Of a DNA stretch of 64,000 nt, positions 50,226 through 59,860 are shown one piece after another; the stretch's first letter is position 1; every line of letters starts with the position of its first letter. The DNA comes from Arthrobacter sp. ISL-28 (GTDB taxonomy: Bacteria > Actinomycetota > Actinomycetes > Actinomycetales > Micrococcaceae), in the NCBI RefSeq assembly GCF_018613875.1, contig NZ_JAGGPJ010000012.1, positions 1-64,000 of the forward strand, read 5' to 3'. A model generated the notes under the pieces. The model ran no database searches and was not told the origin of the DNA. It saw only the letters and a program-made list of their open reading frames with translations. The translations under genes and the position numbers were made by a program.

Positions 50226-53200
50226 CTAGACCTCGGCGCCCAGACGCTGGCTGATCACGGTGGAGACACCGTCTCCCCGCATGGTCACGCCGTAAAGCGC
50301 GTCGGCCACCTCCATGGTCCGCTTCTGGTGGGTGATGACGATCAGCTGGCTGGATTCGCGGAGTTCTTCAAAGATCGTAATGAGGCGGCCCAGGTTGGTG
50401 TCATCCAGCGCAGCCTCCACTTCATCCATCACATAGAAGGGCGAGGGCCGCGCCTTGAAGATCGCCACCAGCAGCGCGACTGCCGTCAGTGACCTTTCGC
50501 CGCCGGACAGCAGCGACAGGCGCTTGATCTTCTTTCCTGCCGGCCTTGCTTCGACCTCGATGCCTGTGGTGAGCATGTCATCGGGATCGGTGAGGACCAG
50601 CCGGCCCTCACCGCCCGGGAACAGCCGGGCGAAGACGTGGACGAACTGGGCCGACGTATCGGCGAAGGCCTCCGCGAAGACCCGCTGCACCCGGTCGTCA
50701 ACTTCCTTGATGATATCCAGCAGGTCCTTGCGGCTGGACCTGAGATCTTCCAGCTGCGTGTTCAGGAACTGGTGCCTTTCCTCCAGCGCCGCGAATTCCT
50801 CGAGCGCCAGCGGATTGACCTTGCCCAGGGATGAAAGGTCCCGTTCCGCCTTGCGAAGCCGCTTTTCCTGCTCTTCCCGGACAAAGGGTTTCCCCTCCAC
50901 GACGGGCCGGCCGTCGTCATCGACGGGCGCCCGCAGCTCCGCCCACTTGTCCGTTGACCCGCCCGCCGGGAGCGGAACCGGCTGGTCGGGGCCGTAGTCG
51001 GCAACGAGCTGGCCGGCAGTCATGCCCAGCTCTTCGACCGCCCTGTTCTCCAGCGCTTCGATCCGAAGCCTCTGCTGGGTGCGCGCCAGCTCATCACGGT
51101 GCACCGAGTCTGTCAGTTCAGCGAGCTCACGGGCAAGCGCTTCATTGGCCGTCCGAATCTGCGCGAGCTCGCGGTCCCGCTGCTCGCGGTTTTGCTCGGC
51201 GACGTCGCGCTCCCGTCCGGCCAGTTCAACCGAGACGTCACTGAACCGGATGATCTGTTCCACAGCGTCGGACACGGCGGCTGCCCGCCGGGCCTGGATC
51301 CGGCGGCGGCGTGCGCGCTCGGCTGCTTCCTCCCGGGCCCGGCGTTCCGAGGCAGCGGCACGTTCCAGTGACGCTGCCCGGTTCCGGATGGCGGACAGCT
51401 GTTCCTCGGCGCTGCGCAAGGAGAGCCGGGCATCCATCTCGGCGGAGCGCGCCACGGCGGCGGCCTTGGCCAGGGCGTCCCGCTGCCCGGTGGACGGTTC
51501 CTCTTCGGTGGGAGCCTCCTGGGCGGCAGCGAGCCTCGCGGCAACTGCGGTCAGGGCTTCCTGTTCGTGCAGAATATTCGCCTCGGCCCGCGCCAATGAC
51601 GCCGCCAGCCGTTCGCTCTCCCCCACGGCGCTGCGCAGCACCGAATTGAGATGGCCGAGCCGTTCAGCCACCGCCGCGAGCCGTGCGTCGGAGTCGTGCA
51701 ACCTCTCAAGCGCGGCGTCCACCCGGTCCTGCGCCTCGGACCGTCGCGACTGTGCGCCAGCCAGGGCAAAGCGGTTTTGCTCCAGCCCGGCGGTGACCGC
51801 GGCGAGCCGGGAGGCGGCGTCGTCGACGGCGGCCTGAACCTCAAGCAGCGACGGCGCCTTTGCAGAACCTCCGGTGACGGTCAGAGCGGTGAAGACGTCC
51901 CCTGCGTGCGTGACCGCTGTCAGTTCCGGCCGCTCGCCAACCAGCCGGGCGGCGGCATCCAGATCGCCGACGACGGCTGTCCCGGCCAGCAGTCCGTGCA
52001 CTGCCGTGGCTGCCGGGCCTGTGGCCGACACGAGATCGCTGGCCCAACGGGCCCCCTCGGGCAGCGCCCAGCGGGCCCCTTCCGGCAGCACGTCGGCATG
52101 CGGTGCCAGGCACGCCGGTTCCGGCGCATCCTCCAGCAGCAGCGTGGCCCGGCCGGCGTCGTCGTCCTTCAGGATCTGCGCCAGGGCCGTAGCGGTTGCA
52201 CCGTCCCTGACCACGACGGCGTCCGAGGCACTGCCAAGGGCTGCGGCAATTGGAGCTTCGTACCCCGGTTCCACCGTCAGCTCCGACGCGAGCGGGCCCA
52301 CGATGCCGGGGAGCCCGGCTCCGAGCGCGTGCTCGGAACCGTCCTTGCGGTTAAGACCCAGTTGGAGGGCATCGCGCCAGGCCTTGAGGGCGTCCCGTTC
52401 ACGTACTGCTTCCCGCTCGGCGCTCCGAAGGGATTCGATCTCTGCAACGACAGCGTCCAGCGCCGCACTGGCTTCCTCATACTCGGCGTCGAGCGACTCC
52501 TCGCCGTCCTCGACCCCGGCGACCTGGGATTCCAGCGCCGTGAACTCGGACTGGGCCTGTTTTCTGCGTTCCTCGCCGGCAGCTTTCGATTCGCGGAGCC
52601 TGCCCACTTCCGCCTGCGCCGATTCCACCCTTGACCTTGCCGCCGCCACCTGGCCCGCGAGCCGCGCCAGGCCTTCGCGCCGGTCAGCTGCGGCCCGGAG
52701 GGAGGCAGTGAGGCGTTTCTCCTCGGCGGCGGCTGCCTCTTCGGCCTCGCTTTTCGCCGCGGTGGCAGCTTCCAGGGCACTGCGCCTGCCGGTCATCTCG
52801 CGTTCAAGTTCCGCCTGTTCGGCCCGGACACGGGCTGCCTGCTTCTCCAGTTGGTCGGGGTCGCGGCCCGGTTCAGGTGCGGCGTCCGCGGAGCCCAGGA
52901 GCCGGCACCGCTCCTGCGCCAGCGAGCCAAGGGAGCGCAGCCGCTCGCGTCCGGCCGACAGCTGGTACCACGTGTCCCGCGCGGCATTCAGCCGCGGGGT
53001 TGCTTCGGCGGCAAGCTGTTCCAGGGTGGCCTGGCTCTGACGGCCGGCCTCGAGTTCCTTTTCGACGACGGCGCGCCGGGCCTTGAGCGCGGTTTCGTCA
53101 GCGACCTCCTGCGCCAGGGTGTTCTGGAGCTGGACGAGGTCGTCGGCCAGCAGCCGGGCCCGCGCGTCCCGAACCTCAAACTGGACGGTCTGGGCCCGCC

Positions 53201-53837
53201 GGGCCACCTCCGCCTGCTTGCCCAGCGGCGTCAGCTGGCGCCGGATTTCGCCGGTGAGGTCGCTGAGCCGCTGCAGGTTGGCCTGCATGGCTTCCAGCTT
53301 CCGGACGGTCTTTTCCTTGCGGCGCCGGTGTTTCAGGATTCCGGCGGCTTCCTCAATGAAACCCCTCCGGTCTTCAGGCGTGGCGTGCAGCACCTTGTCG
53401 AGCTGGCCCTGGCCCACGATGACGTGCATCTCACGTCCCAGGCCGGTGTCGGAGAGCAGCTCCTGGATGTCCAGGAGCCGGCAGCCGGCACCGTTGATGG
53501 CGTACTCGGAACCGCCGGTGCGGAACAGCGTGCGGGAGATGGTCACTTCACTGTATTCAATGGGAAGCGCGCCGTCGGTGTTGTCGATGGTGAGGGAAAC
53601 GTGGGCGCGCCCCAAGGGCGGGCGGCCGGAGGTACCGGCGAATATGACGTCTTCCATCTTGCCGCCGCGCAGGGTCTTGGCCCCCTGCTCGCCCATGACC
53701 CAGGCCAGAGCATCCACCACATTGGATTTACCCGAGCCGTTGGGCCCTATCACCGCGGTGACGCCGGGCTCAAAGTCGAAGGTCGTCGCCGAGGCAAAGG
53801 ACTTGAAGCCCCGGACGGTCAGACTCTTGAGGTGCAA
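50226..53837 (-). CDS. smc: Chromosome segregation protein SMC
   Basis: The 1203-residue product has the head start MHLKSLTVRGFKSFASATTF, Walker A GPNGSGKS at residues 31-38, about 330 residues of coiled coil, a hinge around residues 510-680 (LPGIVGPLASELTVEPGYEA), a second coiled coil, the C-motif LSGGERSLTAVALLVAIFKA and Walker B YVMDEVEAALDDTN. It forms the ring that organises chromosomes with ScpAB. Full length. Confidence 0.97.
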   Translation of the reverse strand: MHLKSLTVRGFKSFASATTFDFEPGVTAVIGPNGSGKSNVVDALAWVMGEQGAKTLRGGKMEDVIFAGTSGRPPLGRAHVSLTIDNTDGALPIEYSEVTISRTLFRTGGSEYAINGAGCRLLDIQELLSDTGLGREMHVIVGQGQLDKVLHATPEDRRGFIEEAAGILKHRRRKEKTVRKLEAMQANLQRLSDLTGEIRRQLTPLGKQAEVARRAQTVQFEVRDARARLLADDLVQLQNTLAQEVADETALKARRAVVEKELEAGRQSQATLEQLAAEATPRLNAARDTWYQLSAGRERLRSLGSLAQERCRLLGSADAAPEPGRDPDQLEKQAARVRAEQAELEREMTGRRSALEAATAAKSEAEEAAAAEEKRLTASLRAAADRREGLARLAGQVAAARSRVESAQAEVGRLRESKAAGEERRKQAQSEFTALESQVAGVEDGEESLDAEYEEASAALDAVVAEIESLRSAEREAVRERDALKAWRDALQLGLNRKDGSEHALGAGLPGIVGPLASELTVEPGYEAPIAAALGSASDAVVVRDGATATALAQILKDDDAGRATLLLEDAPEPACLAPHADVLPEGARWALPEGARWASDLVSATGPAATAVHGLLAGTAVVGDLDAAARLVGERPELTAVTHAGDVFTALTVTGGSAKAPSLLEVQAAVDDAASRLAAVTAGLEQNRFALAGAQSRRSEAQDRVDAALERLHDSDARLAAVAERLGHLNSVLRSAVGESERLAASLARAEANILHEQEALTAVAARLAAAQEAPTEEEPSTGQRDALAKAAAVARSAEMDARLSLRSAEEQLSAIRNRAASLERAAASERRAREEAAERARRRRIQARRAAAVSDAVEQIIRFSDVSVELAGRERDVAEQNREQRDRELAQIRTANEALARELAELTDSVHRDELARTQQRLRIEALENRAVEELGMTAGQLVADYGPDQPVPLPAGGSTDKWAELRAPVDDDGRPVVEGKPFVREEQEKRLRKAERDLSSLGKVNPLALEEFAALEERHQFLNTQLEDLRSSRKDLLDIIKEVDDRVQRVFAEAFADTSAQFVHVFARLFPGGEGRLVLTDPDDMLTTGIEVEARPAGKKIKRLSLLSGGERSLTAVALLVAIFKARPSPFYVMDEVEAALDDTNLGRLITIFEELRESSQLIVITHQKRTMEVADALYGVTMRGDGVSTVISQRLGAEV

Positions 53838-53945
53838 GGTGTTTCGGATCTCCTGAGTGGCGGCGGCTGGGTGTCCCGCCCTAAATGTACTGCCACGGGG
53901 CCGTAAATCCGCGGATTTAAGGTCTTTGGAGCCCGGAGACGGTAG

Positions 53946-54899
53946 TCACCAGCGGCCGTTTCGGGGCCGCGGCTGGCACACGGGACATGTGTAGGAGGAA
54001 CGGTTCATGAACTGTTCGCGCTTCATGAGGCTGACGATGCCGGACTGGGCGCACCGCCGGCAGGCCTCCCCCTCCCGGCCGTAGGCGTTGAGGGAACGGT
54101 CAAAATAGCCCGAGGCACCGTTCACGTTGACGTACAGCGCGTCGAAACTGGTGCCGCCTGCGTCGAGGGCGTCGAGCATGACCTCGCGGGCCGCGGTGAG
54201 CACGCGCTCTGCCTCCGCGCGCCGCAGGGTATCGGTGGGTCGGGCGAAGTGAAGCCGGGCCCGCCACAGGGCCTCGTCTGCGTAGATGTTGCCGATCCCG
54301 GACACCAGGCCCTGGTCCAGGAGCGCCCTCTTCAGCCCGGTCTTGCGGCGCCGGAGCCGGCGATAGAAGTCCGGAAAGGAAAAGTGCGGGTCCAGGGGAT
54401 CACGCGCAATGTGGGACGCTTCCTCGGCGATGAGCGGCAGCGGCACCTCGGCCAAGCCGCCGGGGCCGCCGTCTTCCGTCGGGACGAGTGACGTGACGAA
54501 AAGTCCGCCGAAGATCCTCTGGTCCACGAACCTCAGTTGCCTGGGCATTCCGTCCCGGGGGCTCAGGTGGAGCCGGACCTTGAGGTGCTTCTCGTCCGGC
54601 ACGGCGCTGTCCTGCATCAGCAGCTGGCCGCTCATGCCAAGGTGTGCCATCAGGGCCACGGTGGGTGGCCCCGACGGCCGGACTGCGCCGTCGTCCTGCA
54701 GCGGCATCCACAGGAATTTTCCGCGGCGGACCACGTCAAGGACCCGTGCGCCCTCAAGGTTTCCTGCGAAATCCTCCGGTCCGAGCGCGTGGCGCCGCAC
54801 GGACCGGGGATCGAGTACCTCGACGCTGGTGATGGTCCGGCCGAGGACCCAGCTGACCAGGCCGCGGCGGACCACCTCGACCTCGGGGAGTTCAGGCAC
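53946..54899 (-). CDS. mutM: Formamidopyrimidine-DNA glycosylase
   Basis: The 317-residue enzyme starts with the catalytic [14 protein letters not shown] (Pro2 nucleophile, Glu3), has the helix-two-turn-helix [20 protein letters not shown] with [11 protein letters not shown], and ends in a zinc finger [20 protein letters not shown] with CPVC. It removes oxidised purines. It lies 7 bases downstream of rnc in the same direction. Confidence 0.96.
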   Translation of the reverse strand: MPELPEVEVVRRGLVSWVLGRTITSVEVLDPRSVRRHALGPEDFAGNLEGARVLDVVRRGKFLWMPLQDDGAVRPSGPPTVALMAHLGMSGQLLMQDSAVPDEKHLKVRLHLSPRDGMPRQLRFVDQRIFGGLFVTSLVPTEDGGPGGLAEVPLPLIAEEASHIARDPLDPHFSFPDFYRRLRRRKTGLKRALLDQGLVSGIGNIYADEALWRARLHFARPTDTLRRAEAERVLTAAREVMLDALDAGGTSFDALYVNVNGASGYFDRSLNAYGREGEACRRCAQSGIVSLMKREQFMNRSSYTCPVCQPRPRNGRW

Positions 54900-54906
54900 C
54901 GGGCTC

Positions 54907-55626
54907 CTAGCTGCCCGAGGCGGCTTCCGAAGAAGCGTCCGTCGTGTTTGCGCCGGAGAGTTTCTGCCAGGCGTCGGCTGCGGCTTCCTGCTCCGCTTCC
55001 TTCTTGGAGTGGCCTGATCCCTTGCCGTACGGCTTGCCGCCGATCTGCAGCTCCGCGATGAACGTCCGCGCGTGGTCCGGCCCGGAGCCTTCCACGGCGT
55101 AGTAGATGCTGCCGAGCTGACGCATGGCGGCCAGTTCCTGGATGCTGGTCTTCCAGTCGGTGCCGGCGCCTAGTGCGGCGGCATCCTTCAGGAGGGGACC
55201 GATCAGGCGCATGACCAGCTGGCGGGCGGTCTCGATGTCGTTGGAGACATAGGTGGCGCCGATGAGCGCTTCCATGGTGTCAGCCAGGATCGAAGCCTTG
55301 TTCTTGCCCTCAGTGAGCTTCTCGCCCTGCCCGAGGTAAATGTAATCGCCAATGCCGAGGCTGCGCCCGATGCCCGCGAGGGCCCGCGTGCTCACGACGG
55401 CAGACCGCCGCTTGGCGAGGTCGCCTTCAGGAAGCGTCGGGTTATCGCGGTAGAGCGCATCGGTTACGGAGAAACCCAGAATCGAGTCGCCCAGAAACTC
55501 AAGCCGTTCATTGGTGGGTATGCCGCCGTTTTCGTAGGCATAGGAACGGTGTGTCAGAGCAAGACGAAGCGTCCCGGCGTCAATGGAGACACCGAGACGC
55601 TTCAGAAGCTCTTCAGTTGAAGACAT
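54907..55626 (-). CDS. rnc: Ribonuclease III
   Basis: The 239-residue product has the RNase III signature [20 protein letters not shown], a second acidic site in [20 protein letters not shown] and a C-terminal double-stranded RNA-binding domain ([40 protein letters not shown]). It processes rRNA precursors. It is preceded by rpmF after 21 bases. Confidence 0.97.
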   Translation of the reverse strand: MSSTEELLKRLGVSIDAGTLRLALTHRSYAYENGGIPTNERLEFLGDSILGFSVTDALYRDNPTLPEGDLAKRRSAVVSTRALAGIGRSLGIGDYIYLGQGEKLTEGKNKASILADTMEALIGATYVSNDIETARQLVMRLIGPLLKDAAALGAGTDWKTSIQELAAMRQLGSIYYAVEGSGPDHARTFIAELQIGGKPYGKGSGHSKKEAEQEAAADAWQKLSGANTTDASSEAASGS

Positions 55627-55647
55627 CTTGGTCAGCCTGTGGGCCGA

Positions 55648-55851
55648 TTAGACGTCTGCGACCTTGCGGCCCTTGTACTCAAGGAACAGCGCAGTGCCAG
55701 CCGAGTCGGTAACGACCTTTGCCTGGTGCGGCAGGCTGTAAGTAACCTGGCCGTTCTCGACGGTCTTCACCAGGTGGGGGGCAGTCGCCTTCCACTGGGA
55801 GCGGCGGGCGCGGGTATTCGAGCGAGACATTTTCCGCTTGGGAACAGCCAC
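55648..55851 (-). CDS. rpmF: 50S ribosomal protein L32
   Basis: The 67-residue product starts [20 protein letters not shown] and continues [20 protein letters not shown], the actinobacterial L32. It lacks the four-Cys zinc site of some L32 forms, so it is the zinc-free version. It sits between the DUF177 gene and rnc as in most actinobacteria. Confidence 0.96.
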   Translation of the reverse strand: MAVPKRKMSRSNTRARRSQWKATAPHLVKTVENGQVTYSLPHQAKVVTDSAGTALFLEYKGRKVADV

Positions 55852-55887
55852 GGCTAACTCATTTCTCTCTAGAAAAACACTTACAAA

Positions 55888-56436
55888 TCAATTTTGCCGG
55901 TCAGGCTTAGCCAGATCAGCTAGGGCAGCCCAGCGAGGATCTACGACCTCGTGGTGGTGCCCCGGCTCGTCTTCCAGGCGCGCTCCACATTCGGAACACA
56001 GGCCCTGGCAGTCTTCCCGGCACACCGGCTGGAACGGCAGCATGGTTACAACTGCGTCCCGCAACACCGGCTCAAGATCGATCAGATCGTGCTCGACTCG
56101 ACGTTGCTCTTCATCGTCTTCCTCATCGGAAGGCAAGGCGCCTTCGTAGAAGAAAAGTTCTTGCACATTGACTTCGAGGTCATACGCAAGGGGATCCAGG
56201 CATCGGCCGCACTCGCCGGTTACTTCAGCAAGTGCAGTTCCTGATACCAGAATTCCTTCGTGTACGGCCTCAAGCCTCAGGTCAAGCTCGATGTCCGAGC
56301 CTTCCTGAACGCCAATGAGCGCCACGCCAAGGTCACTTGGCGCGGGTACATGTTCCGTCAGTGTACGCATGCTCCCCGGACTGCGTCCGAGGTCCTTGAC
56401 ATCAAGCATCAAGGGCGAACTAGCATCTCGCTTAAT
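55888..56436 (-). CDS. YceD family (DUF177) protein with probable ATT start
   Basis: The product matches the YceD/DUF177 family: LMLDVKDLGRSPGSMRTLTE, DLRLEAVHEGILVSGTALAE with CGRC, and the metal-type CREDCQGLCSECGARLEDEP. The family is linked to rRNA synthesis or ribosome assembly and is encoded before rpmF. TTG 56412 is the nearest conventional start, but the conserved N-terminus KRDASSPL lies before it; the codon before that is ATT at 56436, with AGGAG exactly 5 bases upstream. No ATG, GTG or TTG fits this ribosome site. Confidence 0.85.
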   Translation of the reverse strand: MKRDASSPLMLDVKDLGRSPGSMRTLTEHVPAPSDLGVALIGVQEGSDIELDLRLEAVHEGILVSGTALAEVTGECGRCLDPLAYDLEVNVQELFFYEGALPSDEEDDEEQRRVEHDLIDLEPVLRDAVVTMLPFQPVCREDCQGLCSECGARLEDEPGHHHEVVDPRWAALADLAKPDRQN

Positions 56437-56600
56437 GAGAACTCCTGTTGAACATATGACCGACGTATTATCTTAGCCTGAAGTCCTTGGCGGACTCAAA
56501 CCGGATACCTGCCCCGGCAGGCGGAGGAGCTAAAGCCGGCCGCCGGACAGCCGGGAAAAGCACTGCACAACCGGCAGGAGCCGGAATGTACCGATCCAGC

Positions 56601-57101
56601 CTACCCTCTCGGCGACTGGCCTGAGGCAGACCCGCCCGCGAGGAGTCTTTTCAGGACGGACCTGGGCACAAACTCGGATACGTTCCCGCCAAGGGTGAAC
56701 ACTTCCTTGATCAGCGTCGAGGACAGGTGGAGGTAGTGCGCCTCGGCGGGCAGGAACACGGTCTCCACACCGCTGAGCTGCCGGTTCATGGTCGCCATGG
56801 GCAGTTCATAGTCAAAGTCCGACGACGAGCGCAGGCCCTTGACGATGGCGGACACACCGCGCTGCCGGCAGTACTCGGCGAGCAGTCCTTCGCCGACCGG
56901 CTCCACGACAATGCCGCGCAGGGAGGCCAGCGTCTCCTTGGCCATCTCGATCCGCTCCTCCAGCGGGAAGCGATACTTCTTGGCGTAGTTGGTGGACACG
57001 GCCACGATCACTTCGTCGAAGAGGCTCGCGGCTCGGGCGATGACCTCAAGGTGTCCGTTGTGGATCGGGTCGAAGGACCCCGGGCATACGGCGCGTCTCA
57101 T
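56601..57101 (-). CDS. coaD: Pantetheine-phosphate adenylyltransferase
   Basis: The 166-residue product has MRRAVCPGSFDPIHNGHLEV with the nucleotidyl-transferase HxGH (HNGH), then VIVAVSTNYAKKYRFPLEER and the KMSKS-like HLSSTLIKEVFTLGGNVSEF. It catalyses the penultimate step of coenzyme A synthesis. Stand-alone, transcribed toward the DUF177 gene. Confidence 0.96.
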   Translation of the reverse strand: MRRAVCPGSFDPIHNGHLEVIARAASLFDEVIVAVSTNYAKKYRFPLEERIEMAKETLASLRGIVVEPVGEGLLAEYCRQRGVSAIVKGLRSSSDFDYELPMATMNRQLSGVETVFLPAEAHYLHLSSTLIKEVFTLGGNVSEFVPRSVLKRLLAGGSASGQSPRG

Positions 57102-57194
57102 GCTCCGAACCTACCGTATCTTCGAGCCGGGATACCATGACTTGATGCACCGGCCGCGCGGGAAAGCGGGGCTGAACGGACAGGCAGGACAGCA

Positions 57195-58403
57195 ATGAAA
57201 GAGACACTTCCGGCGCCTTGGCAGCGCGCGGCCACCGGCGCGAACCTCCTGGCTTCCGACGGCATCCTCGGCGTCACGATCTTCGAAGAGATGACCACGC
57301 TTGCCGTCCGAACCGGCGCCATCAATCTCGGCCAGGGCTTCCCGGATGAGGACGGTCCGGCAGAAATCAAGGCTGCTGCCCAGGCGGCCATCGCCGAGGG
57401 CTCAAACCAGTACGCACCGGGCAAGGGCATCCCCGCGCTGAGGCAGGCCGTGTCCGCACACCAGCAACGCTTTTACGGGCTGGCGCCGGACCCGGACACC
57501 GAAGTCATTGTCACGACGGGCGCCACCGAAGGCATCGCCGCATCCCTGATGGCATTCGTCGGCCCTGGCGACGAAGTCCTGACGTTTGAGCCGTTCTATG
57601 ACTCGTACGGTGCGATCATCGGCCTGTCCGGTGCCACCCATGTCACAGCGCCGCTGCTCGCCCCTGACTTCATGCCCGACCCCGCAGCCCTCGAAGATGC
57701 ATTCAGCCCGCGGACCAAAGTGGTGCTGATCAACAACCCGCACAACCCCACGGGGGCGGTTTTCCCGGCGGACGTCCTCCAGCGCGTGGTCGACCTGGCC
57801 CGGAAGCACGACGCCCTCATCATCACCGATGAGGTCTACGAACACCTCACCTTCGGCGTCCGCCACATCCCGGTGGCCACCCTGCCAGGCGCCGCGGAGC
57901 GGACCGTCACCATCTCCTCGGCCGGGAAGACGTTCTCCTTCACGGGCTGGAAGGTCGGCTGGCTGAGCGGGCCGGAGCATCTCGTGTCCGCCATCCGCAC
58001 CGTCAAGCAGTTCCTCACCTACAGTTCCGGCACGCCCTTCCAGAGCGCAATTGCCGCCGGGCTGGGGCTGCCCGATTCCTTTTACGACGACATCGCCGCC
58101 ACGCTGGGAAAGAAGCGGGACATCCTGAGCGACGGCCTCAGGGCGGCCGGGCTGGACGTGTTCACGCCCAAGGGCACGTACTTCGTGAACGTCGATACCT
58201 CTCCCCTCGGGATCCGCGACTCCGTGGAGCTTGCCCGCCGGCTGCCGGCACTTGTGGGCGTGGCCGCCATCCCCGTTCCTGTGTTCTGCCACCCCGACGG
58301 CGCCGAGCGGACAAGGAGCCTCCTGCGGTTTGCCTTCTGCAAGAAAACCGAAATCCTCGAAGAAGCGGCCGCGCGGCTGGCGACGCTGCGGGACAGGCTC
58401 TGA
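57195..58403 (+). CDS. PLP-dependent aminotransferase (class I/II)
   Basis: The 402-residue product is a fold-type I aminotransferase: INLGQGFPDEDGP, QYAPGKGIPALRQAVSAHQQ, VTTGATEGIAASLMAF, NNPHNPTGAVFPADVL, ITDEVYEHLTFG and the PLP lysine in ISSAGKTFSFTGWKVGW. The closest known types are the YbdL methionine aminotransferase and the DapC succinyl-diaminopimelate aminotransferase; the sequence alone does not decide. GGACAGCA precedes the ATG. The following gene starts 2 bases after its stop. Confidence 0.9.
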   Translation: MKETLPAPWQRAATGANLLASDGILGVTIFEEMTTLAVRTGAINLGQGFPDEDGPAEIKAAAQAAIAEGSNQYAPGKGIPALRQAVSAHQQRFYGLAPDPDTEVIVTTGATEGIAASLMAFVGPGDEVLTFEPFYDSYGAIIGLSGATHVTAPLLAPDFMPDPAALEDAFSPRTKVVLINNPHNPTGAVFPADVLQRVVDLARKHDALIITDEVYEHLTFGVRHIPVATLPGAAERTVTISSAGKTFSFTGWKVGWLSGPEHLVSAIRTVKQFLTYSSGTPFQSAIAAGLGLPDSFYDDIAATLGKKRDILSDGLRAAGLDVFTPKGTYFVNVDTSPLGIRDSVELARRLPALVGVAAIPVPVFCHPDGAERTRSLLRFAFCKKTEILEEAAARLATLRDRL

Positions 58404-58405
58404 CG

Positions 58406-59191
58406 GTGCCGGACGGCCAGGCACCGGCATCACGCTTTCTGCGCACCACCGGACAGCATGCCGTCATCGAACCTGACACGTACACCGACGGCGGCTTCAT
58501 TCTCAGCATCGGCGGGGCGGAACAGTCACATGTAGATCTTGCCGATCCGGGGGACATTTTCTACGAGTACCTCCGCCGGATCGGCCATGTGGTGGATCTC
58601 GCCGCTCCCTGGGGCGAGCCGGTCACCGCGCTTCACCTCGGGGCAGGAGCGCTGACGCTGGCCCGGTACATCCAGGCAACCCGCCCGGGATCCGTGCAAT
58701 ACGCGGTGGAGCTGGAACGGGAACTGCTGGACTTTGTGCTCGAACAGCTTCCGCTGCCCGAGGGCACCCAACTGCACACACTCATCGGCGACGCCCGCGA
58801 AGAGTTGGCCGAGCCGCCCGCCGGGCTTCGCTTCGACGTCGTCATCCTGGACATATTCTCCGGTCCCGACGCCCCCGAGCATCTTGCCTGCACGGAGTTC
58901 TATGAGGAAGCCGCGGCACGGCTGTCCGAGCGCGGGGTGCTGATCGTGAACGTGGGAGACGAACCGGGCCTGACCTTGGTCCGGAGCCAGGTCGCAGCAC
59001 TGCGGCGCGCCATGACCGACGTGGCAGCCTGTGCCGAAGCCGGCATGTTCACCGGGCGGTATCCCGGCAACATCATCCTGGCCGGCACGCAGAAGCCCTG
59101 GCCAGCCGAGTGGACCGCTGCACTGACGGCGCGGGGTCCGCACCCGGCCAGGGTGCTGGCAGGAGTCGAACTCGACCAGCTCGCAGGCTGA
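58406..59191 (+). CDS. Spermidine-synthase-like methyltransferase-fold protein
   Basis: The 261-residue product has a polyamine synthase/Rossmann core: ALHLGAGALTLARYIQATRP, VELERELLDFVLEQL, LIGDAREELAEPPAGLRFDV, VILDIFSGPDAPEHL. It resembles the soluble spermidine synthase-like proteins of actinobacteria whose polyamine specificity is doubtful. GTG 58406 starts 2 bases after the aminotransferase stop, so the two are coupled. Activity unproven. Confidence 0.85.
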   Translation: MPDGQAPASRFLRTTGQHAVIEPDTYTDGGFILSIGGAEQSHVDLADPGDIFYEYLRRIGHVVDLAAPWGEPVTALHLGAGALTLARYIQATRPGSVQYAVELERELLDFVLEQLPLPEGTQLHTLIGDAREELAEPPAGLRFDVVILDIFSGPDAPEHLACTEFYEEAAARLSERGVLIVNVGDEPGLTLVRSQVAALRRAMTDVAACAEAGMFTGRYPGNIILAGTQKPWPAEWTAALTARGPHPARVLAGVELDQLAG

Positions 59192-59194
59192 GGC

Positions 59195-59800
59195 CTATTC
59201 CACTGCCTCCAGGTCGACGTCCACCTGCTGGTCGCTGGCCGGTTCGGCGAACCACAGCCGGGTCTCGCCGTACTTCTTCTCAGCAAAGCGTTCAAGAGCT
59301 GCGGGCCAGGACGGCTCCGGAGACCTGGACGACCTTTCCACGACCACAACGGCGCCGGCCGCCAAGTGCCTCGCCAGCTTCTCCAGAACGGCGGCAAGGG
59401 CCGGTTCGTCCAGCGGGTAGGGCGGGTCCAGGAAGGCCACGTCCCATTGGGTTTCGTTGGCCGTCCGCTCCAGGAAGGACTCAACCCGTGAGCGGTGCAC
59501 CGTGACCGCCTTCCGGCCCAGCACGCCGTTGATCAGGTCCGCGTTCCGCTGGCACACGCCGCTCGCCCGGTCAGCGAATTCCACAAGATCAACGGACTGG
59601 GCTCCTCTGCTGGCGCTCTCCACGCCCAGCGAGCCGGAGCCGGCGTAAAGATCGAGCACTCGAGCGCCTGCCAGCACATCGAAAGCGTCCAGCCGCGAGA
59701 ACAGGGCTTCCTTGACACGGTCGCTGGTGGGGCGGGTCATTGAGCCCGGTACGCTGACCAGCGGCGTTCCTCCCGCAGCCCCTGCCACAATCCGGCTCAT
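59195..59800 (-). CDS. rsmD: 16S rRNA (guanine(966)-N2)-methyltransferase
   Basis: The 201-residue product has SRIVAGAAGGTPLVSVPGSM, then RVKEALFSRLD, the SAM loop VLDLYAGSGSLGVESASRGA and the catalytic VAFLDPPYPLDEP (DPPY). It methylates G966 of 16S rRNA. It is convergent with the spermidine-synthase-like gene (3-base gap) and downstream of recG. Confidence 0.95.
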   Translation of the reverse strand: MSRIVAGAAGGTPLVSVPGSMTRPTSDRVKEALFSRLDAFDVLAGARVLDLYAGSGSLGVESASRGAQSVDLVEFADRASGVCQRNADLINGVLGRKAVTVHRSRVESFLERTANETQWDVAFLDPPYPLDEPALAAVLEKLARHLAAGAVVVVERSSRSPEPSWPAALERFAEKKYGETRLWFAEPASDQQVDVDLEAVE

Positions 59801-59860
59801 GCTGCCAGCCCCGCTGCCGCCTCGCGTGCCGCTGCAACAGGACCCGGCGCCTCGGTGGTG

